A stretch of 6,614 nt of DNA from JAUZPB01 sp037140715 (GCA_037140715.1 JBAXDX010000117.1:1-6614); one strand, 5' to 3'; shown: positions 1 through 5,899, counted from the stretch's first letter. The notes: a model not told the origin generated them from the letters alone. A program made the numbers and translations.

Positions 1-2
1 TG

Positions 3-47
3 CTCGATGAATTCGAAGATAATTTCGGAATGCCGGACTTATTTTAA
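3..47 (+). CDS. 3' end of an unidentified protein-coding gene (partial)
   Basis: Reading from position 3 gives a short acidic C-terminus, LDEFEDNFGMPDLF, followed by TAA at 45-47. The rest of the gene lies off the left edge, so no family can be named. Another forward frame is also open here, to a TGA at 67-69, so the choice of frame rests on the plausible acidic tail composition. A 127-bp gap separates this stop from the next gene. Confidence 0.4.
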   Translation, partial: LDEFEDNFGMPDLF

Positions 48-174
48 TTCATTTTCTTACTTATCTTGAAGTAAAGCTTAAATTTTCATAGCTTGGTAAC
101 CAAAATCAGCAAATATTTGAAATCGATAAAATAATTCATCGTTTTTAATTCAAAAAACAACAGGATTTCACAAA

Positions 175-1590
175 ATGGAACTGGCAGAAGATTTTTCAAC
201 CCGGATTTATTCGGACTATGACAATTATCGCGAGAGATCCATTGTAGTAAGAGACTTTAAACACCTGGATATACTTCCTCTGATAAAAAGCCTTAGAAAA
301 AAGCCGGGGTTCAGTTTGTCCGGAGCCGGCACTTCGGCGGAAGGCAGGGATATATATTTAATCGCACTTGGACATGGGAAAAAGAATATTTTACTATGGT
401 CGCAAATGCACGGAGATGAATCAACGGCTACAATGGCATTGTTTGATATTTTCAATTTCTTTTCAACCCGCGATAAGCTTGATGAAATCAAAGCCGGCAT
501 ACTTGAAAAAGTAACATTGAATTTTATCCCAATGTTAAATCCGGATGGTGCCGAAAGGTTTCAGAGGCATAATGCTTATGACATAGACCTGAATCGGGAT
601 GCTCTCCGGCTGGAATGCCCGGAGTCTAAAATATTAAAATCAATACACGATAAATTAAAGGCGAAATTCGGGTTTAATCTGCATGATCAGAATCCTCATT
701 ATTCTGCCGGACATACATTTAAGACAGCTTCAATATCATTTCTCGCGCCCCCCTTTAACCATGAAAAGAAAGTTAATCCCGTACGTGAACGTGCGATGAA
801 ACTGATAGTTGAAATGACCGAAATGCTGAATAAATTTATTCCGGGACACATTGGCAAGTATCCTGACGATTTTGAGCCACGCGCTTTTGGGGATAATATT
901 CAGAAGTGGGGCACAAGCACTATATTAATCGAATCCGGCGGATGGAAGCATGATACAGAGAAGCAATTTTTAAGAAAAATAAATTTCATAACTATCCTTT
1001 CCGCCATAAAGTTTATATCGGAGGATGCTTATGAAAAGCAGGATATACAAAAATACTATGGCATTCCGGAAAATAAAGAAATTATATTTGATCTTTTGTT
1101 AAGAGAAGTTACAGTTTATAAAAATGGAGAAAAGCGAAAGATTGATATCGGAATTAACAGAACAGAAGTAAGAAGTGGTGGCAAATTGTTTTTCGAAAGT
1201 ATAATTGCGGATATCGGTGATTTATCAACCTTTTTTGGTAATGAGGAGTATTTGTGTAACTCAATGCAAGCCTTCCCCGGACTCGATTACCCGTCTGTAA
1301 TAGAATCATTTGAAGAATTAAAAAATCTTAAATCAGTCGAATTATTCAGCAGAGGAATAACGGTTGTCCCTGTAAATAAAAAGATATTACCTGAAGGGAA
1401 ATATACAAAGTTCCCTTTTATAATTAAATCTTCAGATTATATTGGAAAAAATGATTTTATTGCCTTAAATTCAGTACCGAATTTCTTATTAAAGTTGAAT
1501 AATGAAATCAGGTATATAATTATAAATGGTTTTGTTTACGATTTGGCAGGTTCGACTAACAATATTCAGAACGGGTTGATAGCACATTGA
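175..1590 (+). CDS. M14-family zinc carboxypeptidase, cytoplasmic, with C-terminal extension
   Basis: This is a 471-aa metallopeptidase of the M14 (carboxypeptidase A-like) fold, expected to remove C-terminal residues or process small peptide-like substrates. Visible motifs: the zinc-binding HxxE as H79-GD-E82 in SQMHGDES; NPDG at 122-125; DLNRD at 138-142, with R141 a likely substrate-carboxylate arginine; PES at 149-151; the third zinc ligand H170 in NLHDQ; and the catalytic glutamate E253 in IESGG. All catalytic elements are present, so it looks active. There is no signal peptide or membrane segment, which implies a cytoplasmic enzyme, unlike secreted digestive carboxypeptidases. The catalytic domain ends near residue 285. 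Residues 290-355 (starting YYGIPENKE) resemble a tail I recall from Bacteroidota homologues, and about 110 further beta-rich residues follow. The ATG at 175 has no good Shine-Dalgarno; AGGA lies about 10 bases upstream. The physiological substrate is unknown. Confidence 0.88.
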   Translation: MELAEDFSTRIYSDYDNYRERSIVVRDFKHLDILPLIKSLRKKPGFSLSGAGTSAEGRDIYLIALGHGKKNILLWSQMHGDESTATMALFDIFNFFSTRDKLDEIKAGILEKVTLNFIPMLNPDGAERFQRHNAYDIDLNRDALRLECPESKILKSIHDKLKAKFGFNLHDQNPHYSAGHTFKTASISFLAPPFNHEKKVNPVRERAMKLIVEMTEMLNKFIPGHIGKYPDDFEPRAFGDNIQKWGTSTILIESGGWKHDTEKQFLRKINFITILSAIKFISEDAYEKQDIQKYYGIPENKEIIFDLLLREVTVYKNGEKRKIDIGINRTEVRSGGKLFFESIIADIGDLSTFFGNEEYLCNSMQAFPGLDYPSVIESFEELKNLKSVELFSRGITVVPVNKKILPEGKYTKFPFIIKSSDYIGKNDFIALNSVPNFLLKLNNEIRYIIINGFVYDLAGSTNNIQNGLIAH

Positions 1591-1604
1591 ATAATTAAAT
1601 GATA

Positions 1605-1623
1605 AGTCTTTTAATATAAGACT
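1605..1623. repeat. Short inverted repeat between the carboxypeptidase and sigma genes
   Basis: AGTCTT (1605-1610) and AAGACT (1618-1623) form a perfect 6-bp inverted repeat around a 7-base AT loop. It starts 15 bases after the carboxypeptidase stop and ends 33 bases before the sigma factor start. No T-tract follows, so it is a poor intrinsic terminator. It could be a small operator or mRNA hairpin, or chance in AT-rich DNA. Confidence 0.4.
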
Positions 1624-1656
1624 ATTGCAAACAGATTTATAAAGAAACAGACTTCT

Positions 1657-2250
1657 ATGTCAGTAATAACAGACTATAATACAACCGCGGAAGACCGACA
1701 AAAATATCTCGACTTTGAGCGCGAAGCTCTTCCATATATGAAAGTCCTGTATAACTTTGCCCTGAGAATGACCGGTGATTCCGATGATGCTGATGATCTT
1801 GTACAGGAAACTTTCCTTAAAGCTTTCCGATTCTTTGATAAATTTGAAAAAGGGACTAATTGTAAAGCCTGGCTGTTTAGGATATTAAAAAATTCCTATA
1901 TAAATGACTACCGCAAACAGATTAAAGAGCCAAATAAAGTTGATTATGAAGACATTGAGAATTTTTATGAGAACATAAAATCAAGCGAAGTAAAAAGCGA
2001 TCACCTCGTTGATGATGTTTTCAATAATCTTTTAGATGATGATGTTTCTTCCGCAATTTCTGCATTGCCGGAAGATTTCAGAACGGTGATTATCCTTAGT
2101 GATATTGAAGGCTTTACATACGAAGAGATAGCCGACTTCGTTGACTGCCCGATTGGCACGGTCAGAAGCAGGCTACACCGGGCAAGGAAGATGCTCTACG
2201 TGCGCTTAAATAAATACGCGCAGGAACGAGGATGTATAAAGAATGATTAA
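1657..2250 (+). CDS. ECF (extracytoplasmic function) RNA polymerase sigma factor, RpoE/SigW type
   Basis: This 197-aa protein is a sigma-70 family factor with only the two core domains of ECF sigmas, directing RNA polymerase to a specialised promoter set. Sigma region 2 spans about residues 24-88 and includes DADDLVQETFLKAFRFFDKF (45-64) and the KAWLFRILKN core (70-79) used in -10 recognition. A charged, acidic linker of roughly 40 residues follows (90-128). Region 4 spans 129-183, with its helix-turn-helix in TYEEIADFVDCPIGTVRSRL (154-173) for -35 contact. The length is normal for the family. The first ATG keeps the family-like N-terminus and is preferred, although no Shine-Dalgarno precedes it. 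Many ECF genes are followed by an anti-sigma gene; here only 244 bp without a credible anti-sigma frame follow, so the controlling signal is not visible. The regulon is unknown. Confidence 0.93.
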   Translation: MSVITDYNTTAEDRQKYLDFEREALPYMKVLYNFALRMTGDSDDADDLVQETFLKAFRFFDKFEKGTNCKAWLFRILKNSYINDYRKQIKEPNKVDYEDIENFYENIKSSEVKSDHLVDDVFNNLLDDDVSSAISALPEDFRTVIILSDIEGFTYEEIADFVDCPIGTVRSRLHRARKMLYVRLNKYAQERGCIKND

Positions 2251-2494
2251 AAATAAGATAATACCGGGAAAATTGTATATCTCAGTATCGTTACAGATTA
2301 TTATTTAAAAACTTCCTGTTATAAATTTCACGGAAACGATAAATATGAACCAGGAACTGATAATTATGAGTATGGGACTAATCGGTATGAATGCGTTCAT
2401 GCGTGAAATGTTATTACTCATTATAAATGGTTTGGTTATTTAAAGATTTTTCTTTAACTTTGATTAGTCAGTTCTAAGAAACGTAAGGATTATT
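2251..2494. other. Intergenic region after the sigma factor; no convincing gene
   Basis: This gap holds the promoter of the next gene at its right end, plus two tiny frames. One, at 2243-2308, overlaps the sigma stop and encodes 21 aa. The other, at 2345-2443, encodes a 32-aa methionine-rich hydrophobic peptide. Neither has a good ribosome binding site. No CxxC or HxxxCxxC remnant of a zinc-finger anti-sigma factor is seen in any forward frame, and no strong terminator follows the sigma gene. Confidence 0.6.
2431..2462 (+). promoter_or_regulatory. Bacteroidetes-type promoter of the zinc-ribbon protein/bS21 unit
   Basis: TTTG at 2431-2434 is followed, after a 20-bp spacer, by TAACTTTG at 2455-2462. 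This is an exact match to the Bacteroidetes primary sigma consensus (-33 TTTG, about 19-21 bp, -7 TAnnTTTG). Transcription should start a few bases past 2462, giving a leader of about 25 nt before the ATG at 2495. The leader holds an AAGGA ribosome binding site at 2485-2489. Confidence 0.75.
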
Positions 2495-2872
2495 ATGGCC
2501 AGAATAAAAAATATTGAGGCTCTCTGCACGGTTTGTAATTCCGTTACTAAAATGGAGCTTGCCGGCGATGCTAAAGTTTTTGATTTGCAAAATAAGAAAT
2601 GGGCTAAGTGTAAAAAATGTAAGCAGATGGTAATTATCGACCCTGGTGAAAGCGCTAAACCTGAAAAGTTGACTGTTGAAGATATAGAAATGGATAATTT
2701 TCAGGAATATTCTCCGAAAAAATCTTTTTCCGTTGGTGATTCTATTTATCATACAGCCTGGGATGATTATGGGAAAGTTATTGGCAAGGACGTTGCCTCA
2801 AACGGACATAATTCAATCAGAGTTGAATTTCAAAAATCAGGTCATAAAAAGTTAATTGAATCAATTTTGTAA
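2495..2872 (+). CDS. Small zinc-ribbon protein with a Tudor-like (UvrD/PcrA C-tail-like) domain
   Basis: I do not recognise this 125-aa protein as a named gene. The N-terminal half has two CxxC pairs, C11-TV-C14 and C39-KK-C42, about 24 residues apart, which is the layout of a zinc ribbon binding one metal ion. An acidic linker (about 50-72) leads to a C-terminal stretch (about 77-125) with FSVGDSIYHTAWDDYGKVIG at 78-97 and a later IRVEFQKSGHKKLIESIL at 108-125. The pattern GDxVxH...GxVxG...VxFxxxGxKxL recalls the Tudor/SH3-like tail of UvrD/PcrA helicases and, more loosely, CarD-type domains; both contact RNA polymerase. A role on RNA polymerase or nucleic acid is therefore an inference. The ATG at 2495 has a proper AAGGA Shine-Dalgarno 5 bases upstream and its own promoter. 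rpsU follows 39 bp downstream, so the two are probably co-transcribed. Confidence 0.8.
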   Translation: MARIKNIEALCTVCNSVTKMELAGDAKVFDLQNKKWAKCKKCKQMVIIDPGESAKPEKLTVEDIEMDNFQEYSPKKSFSVGDSIYHTAWDDYGKVIGKDVASNGHNSIRVEFQKSGHKKLIESIL

Positions 2873-2898
2873 TTATTAAAAATACTACAATCGAAGGC

Positions 2899-2904
2899 AG
2901 GTGA
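2899..2904 (+). promoter_or_regulatory. Strong Shine-Dalgarno of rpsU, fixing its TTG start
   Basis: AGGTGA pairs perfectly with six bases of the canonical 16S rRNA 3' tail, and an upstream AAGG at 2894-2897 offers further pairing with a one-base offset. It sits 7 bases before TTG at 2912, the right distance for initiation there. In Bacteroidia, where bS21 helps hide the anti-Shine-Dalgarno, an extended Shine-Dalgarno on rpsU is known in Flavobacteriales and tied to autoregulation. Whether that applies in this organism is inference. Confidence 0.75.
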
Positions 2905-2911
2905 ATTTAAT

Positions 2912-3106
2912 TTGGTAGGCATCATTCTACAGGATAATGAGTCCATAGATAAAGCTCTTAAAAGATTTAAGAAGAAATATGAACGTTCAGGTGTTCTTAA
3001 AGAATATAAGAAGAGAACTTTCTTTGTAAAACCTTCGGTTGAAAAGAGAATGGAACGCATTAAGGCACACCGCCGGGCCAGTCGCGACAGCATGCACAAT
3101 GATTAG
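2912..3106 (+). CDS. rpsU: 30S ribosomal protein bS21
   Basis: This 64-aa basic protein is bS21, a late-joining component of the 30S platform next to the 16S rRNA 3' end that influences mRNA recruitment. Diagnostic segments are [20 protein letters not shown] (9-28), [13 protein letters not shown] (30-42) and a basic tail [14 protein letters not shown] (45-58). The length is typical. The start codon is TTG: no ATG precedes the conserved N-terminus, VGI at residues 2-4 fits the family, and AGGTGA lies 7 bases upstream. It is the second gene of a unit with the zinc-ribbon protein and ends 7 bp before a strong terminator. A strong Shine-Dalgarno combined with a weak start codon suggests translational control of bS21 level. 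Confidence 0.95.
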   Translation: MVGIILQDNESIDKALKRFKKKYERSGVLKEYKKRTFFVKPSVEKRMERIKAHRRASRDSMHND

Positions 3107-3113
3107 TTGTAAC

Positions 3114-3139
3114 AAAAACCCCTTGTAAAAGGGGTTTTT
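3114..3139. terminator. Bidirectional intrinsic terminator with a GUAA tetraloop
   Basis: AAAAACCCCTT (3114-3124) pairs perfectly with AAGGGGTTTTT (3129-3139) around a four-base GTAA loop, a GNRA-type tetraloop. A T-run continues to 3140 on the + strand, and the A-run on the left supplies the U-tract for the - strand. It lies between convergent genes, 7 bp after the rpsU stop and about 24 bp after the stop of the minus-strand gene, so it can end both transcripts. Confidence 0.9.
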
Positions 3140-3163
3140 TGTTGTAAACAAAATGAATTTGCT

Positions 3164-4012
3164 TCATAAAGTAATGGACTTTTTATTTGCGTTATGACTA
3201 AGGGAATACGCCTCAAAATGAGCGGTAATTTCCTTAAAGGCTTCGAGCGGAGTGTCGCAGAACCTGAATAAGTCCATATCCTTATCATTAATTACTCCTT
3301 CTTCAATCAGCGCGTCAAAGTTAATAATCCTGCGCCAGTATTTTTCATCATAAACTATTACCTTCATATAGTTTTGGATCTTGCCGGTCTGAAGAAGAGT
3401 AAGTGTTTCAAAAAATTCATCCATTGTGCCAAAGCCACCAGGGAAAACAATAAGTCCTTTAGCAAGGTACATGAACCAGAACTTGCGCATGAAGAAGTAA
3501 TGAAACTCAAACTTAAGCCCGGGTGTAACATATTCATTGATGAACTGTTCAAACGGGAGACTAATATTGAGTCCCGCTGACATACCTCCGGCGATTTGGG
3601 CACCTTTATTGGATGCTTCCATAATACCAGGACCGCCGCCACTACAAATTATAAAGCGGTTCTGATCTGCCGGCAGATTTAGAGACCATTCCGTAAGCAT
3701 ACGCGAAAGCTCGACCGCATCTTCATAATACTTAGACATATTAAGCGCTGATTTCGCCTGTTTTAACCTACTCGGGAAATCCGGCGTTGTTTCAGGATCG
3801 AGTTCCTTTACCAGATTATAAGCATCTGCAGCTTCTGCTTTTGACTTAAAACGGGCTGAACCAAATATTACGATTGTATCATAAATTTTATTCTTTTCAA
3901 ACCTTGTCTTAGGTTCCAGAAACTCCGATAAAATTCTAATTGAACGCCCTTCAGGTGAATTTAAGAATTCCTGATTTTTATAGGCTTTTTCATATACTTT
4001 TTTTTCTTTCAT
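3164..4012 (-). CDS. LOG family (TIGR00730) nucleotide 5'-monophosphate phosphoribohydrolase
   Basis: This 282-aa Rossmann-fold protein belongs to the LOG/'lysine decarboxylase-like' family, whose characterised members cleave the N-glycosidic bond of nucleoside 5'-monophosphates (cytokinin ribotides or ordinary purine and pyrimidine nucleotides). Despite old annotations they are not lysine decarboxylases. Visible motifs are FGSAR (50-54) at the first nucleotide-binding strand, SGGGPGIMEA (124-133), MRK (175-177) with likely catalytic R176, and the signature PGGFGTMDE (191-199) ending in the likely catalytic E199. About 45 residues precede the core, and an insert sits at about 70-115, making it a larger member of the family. 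There is no signal peptide, so it is cytoplasmic. The ATG at 4012 has GAGGT 4 bases upstream on the minus strand, supporting this start. The gene stands alone, convergent with rpsU and divergent from dacB. Whether it makes cytokinins or recycles nucleotides cannot be told from sequence alone. Confidence 0.88.
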   Translation of the reverse strand: MKEKKVYEKAYKNQEFLNSPEGRSIRILSEFLEPKTRFEKNKIYDTIVIFGSARFKSKAEAADAYNLVKELDPETTPDFPSRLKQAKSALNMSKYYEDAVELSRMLTEWSLNLPADQNRFIICSGGGPGIMEASNKGAQIAGGMSAGLNISLPFEQFINEYVTPGLKFEFHYFFMRKFWFMYLAKGLIVFPGGFGTMDEFFETLTLLQTGKIQNYMKVIVYDEKYWRRIINFDALIEEGVINDKDMDLFRFCDTPLEAFKEITAHFEAYSLSHNANKKSITL

Positions 4013-4036
4013 TATTACCTCATTAAATTTCGGCTG

Positions 4037-4044
4037 TAAAGATA
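4037..4044 (-). promoter_or_regulatory. Possible -7 promoter element of the LOG gene
   Basis: On the minus strand this reads TATCTTTA, seven of eight positions of the Bacteroidetes -7 consensus TAnnTTTG. It lies 24 bp before the ATG, leaving a short leader that holds the GAGGT ribosome binding site. No TTG is present at the expected -33 distance, so the assignment is tentative. Confidence 0.35.
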
Positions 4045-4087
4045 CGCTCCGCTTTTTTAATTTGCTATCGTTTTTTAATCATTGCTG

Positions 4088-4146
4088 AAGTAACAACTTA
4101 ATTCTGAAAAAGTTTATTGTTACTTTAACAAATAGTTGTTACTTTA
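4088..4146. repeat. Three-copy repeat (one inverted, two direct) in the divergent regulatory region
   Basis: AAGTAACAACT at 4088-4098 is the exact reverse complement of AGTTGTTACTT at 4134-4144. A further direct copy, TTGTTACTTTA, lies at 4117-4127 and matches all 11 bases of the copy at 4136-4146. The two direct copies start 19 bp apart, close to two helical turns. The outer pair could also fold as an 11-bp stem with a 35-base loop. The layout fits a multi-site operator in front of divergent genes, but no regulator is encoded nearby. Confidence 0.6.
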
Positions 4147-4291
4147 CAGGTAATAAATAGTTCAATTTATATTTTCCTCCTGATATTTTTACAGGATTGT
4201 TATTTAAGAAACAGAACAGTTCATTATTGATTCGATACAATGCCAGTATTTTCATATTACTGATAATAATTTATAATATTTACCCATTATT

Positions 4292-4300
4292 TAAAGTTTG
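4292..4300 (+). promoter_or_regulatory. Weak promoter-like element before dacB
   Basis: TAAAGTTTG resembles the Bacteroidetes -7 element TAnnTTTG but with three bases instead of two between TA and TTTG. No TTG sits at the -33 distance. It ends 11 bp before the dacB ATG, so a transcript starting here would have almost no leader. Reported as a candidate only. Confidence 0.25.
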
Positions 4301-4311
4301 ATTTTACCATA

Positions 4312-5760
4312 ATGAAAAGATTTTTAATTGGAACAGCCGTGTTTTTTTTAGCTATAAACTTTTATGCAAAAACTACAAATATCGCGATGAAAATTGAGGA
4401 TATACTTAGCTCCATCCCCAGCCATACTAAATACGGAATAATGATATACAACCCGGTTACCAAAGATACTATTTTCACGCGAAATATTTCAGAGCTACTT
4501 AAACCCGCCTCTAATGCCAAGCTTTATACTACAGGCGCAGCATTCGCACTACTTGGAGCGAATTACCGTTTTGCAACTAAACTCTTAACTAACGACACCT
4601 ATCTCTCAGACGGAGTAATTAACGGAGACCTGTATATTAAAGGCTACGGCAATTCCCTTATGACTGATAAGGATATTGATACAATGGTTATCTATTTACG
4701 TTCAATCGGTATCCACAAGATTACAGGCCGCGTTATCGGTGATGATTCATATTTCGATGACATGTACTACAGAAAGGACTGGATCGAGGATGAGGAAACT
4801 CACGATGCCCTGCCTCCGGTTTCAGCCATTGTGATTAACCGCAACAGAATACAGTTCAGTCTTAAGACTTCGGGAAAGACGGGAAATAAGATAAGTTATA
4901 ATATTATACCAAGTTGCTCATTGTTTAAGATAAAGCTTAACGCAAGAACTACACGGGGTAAATCAAAAATCTCTATCTCACAGAATATTTCATCCAACGG
5001 CTATGATTTTGTTATAAGCGGGAATCTCAGTCGTAAGTCGCGCTCAACCTGGCTCTCGGCTGAGATAAAAAATCCACCTCTGTTTGCCGCCCTTCTGCTT
5101 CAGGATAGGTTGCTTAAAGCAGGCATTTCTGTTTCTCAAAAACCGGCAGGAGGCGAAGCTCCTTATGGAGTTCATGAAATAACCCGGAGGTCAATCGAAT
5201 TAAGGTACCTTTCAAAAATTATAAATAAACAGAGTGATAATTTCCTCGCGGAATGCCTATTTAAAACCATTGGAGCTGTGTACAGCAATAAGCAGGGTAA
5301 TTCTTTTTATTCTGCTCAGGCAATAAATAGTTTTCTCAAAAAATATTCTATCGTTTCGGCAGGTATATCTGTCGTTGACGGTTCAGGGCTTTCACGCTAT
5401 AATCAGGTTACAGTCGGAGGAATGGTAAATCTTCTTTATAAAATCTATTTTGACAGCAGGCTTTATAATGATTACTTCAACTCTCTCGCAATAAGCGGGG
5501 TTGATGGCACACTTCGCCACCGTATGCTTGGTTCAATGGCAGAGAATAATTTCCATGGCAAGACAGGTACATTAAACGGTGTGATAGCACTTTCAGGATA
5601 CCTGACCATCAAGGGAAGACCCGACCTGATTGTAAGTATTGTTTTTGAGTTTGACAAAGGATCGGCATATAAATACCGCTTTATTGCTGACCAGATTGTA
5701 GAAACGCTTTCGGATAACAGATATTTTGCCATCGGTAATTACCAGACCGGTCAGAGGTAA
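4312..5760 (+). CDS. dacB: D-alanyl-D-alanine carboxypeptidase/endopeptidase, class C penicillin-binding protein (PBP4, peptidase S13)
   Basis: This 482-aa enzyme trims D-Ala-D-Ala peptides and cuts peptide cross-links in peptidoglycan, acting in the periplasm. An N-terminal signal peptide is visible: K2-R3, then a hydrophobic run FLIGTAVFFLAINF (4-17), with likely cleavage around A19. The three active-site motifs are all present and in order: SxxK as S67-NA-K70, SxN as S308-D-N310, and KTG as K417-T-G419. The roughly 240-residue gap between the first two holds the extra domains that mark S13/PBP4 enzymes. The conserved DGSGLSRYN block lies at 356-364. The length is typical. No lipobox or transmembrane anchor beyond the signal is seen, so it is soluble or loosely membrane-associated. 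The start ATG has no Shine-Dalgarno but yields a complete signal peptide. It is divergent from the LOG gene and followed by a possible terminator, suggesting a single-gene transcript. Confidence 0.93.
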   Translation: MKRFLIGTAVFFLAINFYAKTTNIAMKIEDILSSIPSHTKYGIMIYNPVTKDTIFTRNISELLKPASNAKLYTTGAAFALLGANYRFATKLLTNDTYLSDGVINGDLYIKGYGNSLMTDKDIDTMVIYLRSIGIHKITGRVIGDDSYFDDMYYRKDWIEDEETHDALPPVSAIVINRNRIQFSLKTSGKTGNKISYNIIPSCSLFKIKLNARTTRGKSKISISQNISSNGYDFVISGNLSRKSRSTWLSAEIKNPPLFAALLLQDRLLKAGISVSQKPAGGEAPYGVHEITRRSIELRYLSKIINKQSDNFLAECLFKTIGAVYSNKQGNSFYSAQAINSFLKKYSIVSAGISVVDGSGLSRYNQVTVGGMVNLLYKIYFDSRLYNDYFNSLAISGVDGTLRHRMLGSMAENNFHGKTGTLNGVIALSGYLTIKGRPDLIVSIVFEFDKGSAYKYRFIADQIVETLSDNRYFAIGNYQTGQR

Positions 5761-5781
5761 CAGGATTAGAAGTGCAACAAT

Positions 5782-5810
5782 AGATAAGTTCTACGGAATA
5801 TCTCTCTTTT
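5782..5810 (+). terminator. Possible terminator after dacB
   Basis: AGATA (5782-5786) and TTC (5789-5791) pair with GAA (5796-5798) and TATCT (5799-5803), giving an eight-pair stem with a two-base bulge and a TACG loop, which is a UNCG-type stable tetraloop. CTCTTTT follows at 5804-5810. The stem is AT-rich and the T-run starts late, so termination may be weak. It lies 22 bp after the dacB stop. Confidence 0.4.
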
Positions 5811-5853
5811 AGTTCAACCTTTCCTTAATTTTTCTTATTTTGCTATTTGATTC

Positions 5854-5884
5854 TTGATTTTATTTACCAATAAGAATAACTTTG
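5854..5884 (+). promoter_or_regulatory. Bacteroidetes-type promoter of smpB
   Basis: TTG at 5854-5856, a 20-bp spacer, and TAACTTTG at 5877-5884. The -7 octamer and spacer length are identical to those of the promoter at 2431-2462. The G at 5884 is only 15 bases from the smpB ATG, so the transcript leader should be very short, roughly 5-12 nt. Confidence 0.7.
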
Positions 5885-5899
5885 TAACCTTATTTTATT

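Larger units (their letters stand above)
4013..4311. other. Divergent intergenic region between the LOG gene and dacB
   Basis: These 299 bp separate two divergent genes and should carry both promoters. No protein-coding frame of credible length is seen on either strand. The region holds a -7-like element for the minus gene (4037-4044), a cluster of three TTGTTACTT repeats (4088-4146), and a weak promoter-like element just before dacB (4292-4300). The stretch 4150-4290 is AT-rich with no other structure I can support. Confidence 0.6.

Noticed and set aside
48..174. Promoter candidate AATATTTG at 112-119 before the carboxypeptidase gene, and a small TTGG/CCAA palindrome near 93-103
   Set aside because: The octamer misses the leading T, the nearest upstream TTG is only 16 bp away, and the palindrome stem is 4 bp. 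None is better than expected in AT-rich DNA.
225..500. Minus-strand 91-codon frame inside the carboxypeptidase gene
   Set aside because: Fully contained opposite the HxxE-bearing region of a confident gene; no start signal or domain.
2232..2308. Overlapping ATG frames at the sigma factor stop (2232 and 2243) as an anti-sigma gene start
   Set aside because: The first frame stops after four codons and the second after 21 residues with no cysteine or histidine pattern. No frameshifted continuation resembles an anti-sigma factor.
2474..2752. Minus-strand open frame of 92 codons over the zinc-ribbon gene
   Set aside because: It lies opposite a gene with promoter, ribosome binding site and conserved motifs, and its translation has no recognisable family features.
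2842..3288. Minus-strand frames overlapping rpsU and the terminator
   Set aside because: They run through rpsU and the hairpin and overlap the LOG gene end in another frame, so they are shadows of real genes.
3374..3580. Plus-strand 68-codon frame within the LOG gene
   Set aside because: It is antisense to the PGGFGTMDE signature region, whose conservation explains the open frame.
4148..4182. Minus-strand AGGAGG followed 10 bases later by TTG and an 8-codon frame, as a leader peptide for the LOG gene
   Set aside because: Spacing is long, the start is non-ATG, the frame is very short, and it lies upstream of the likely promoter of that gene. Probably chance.
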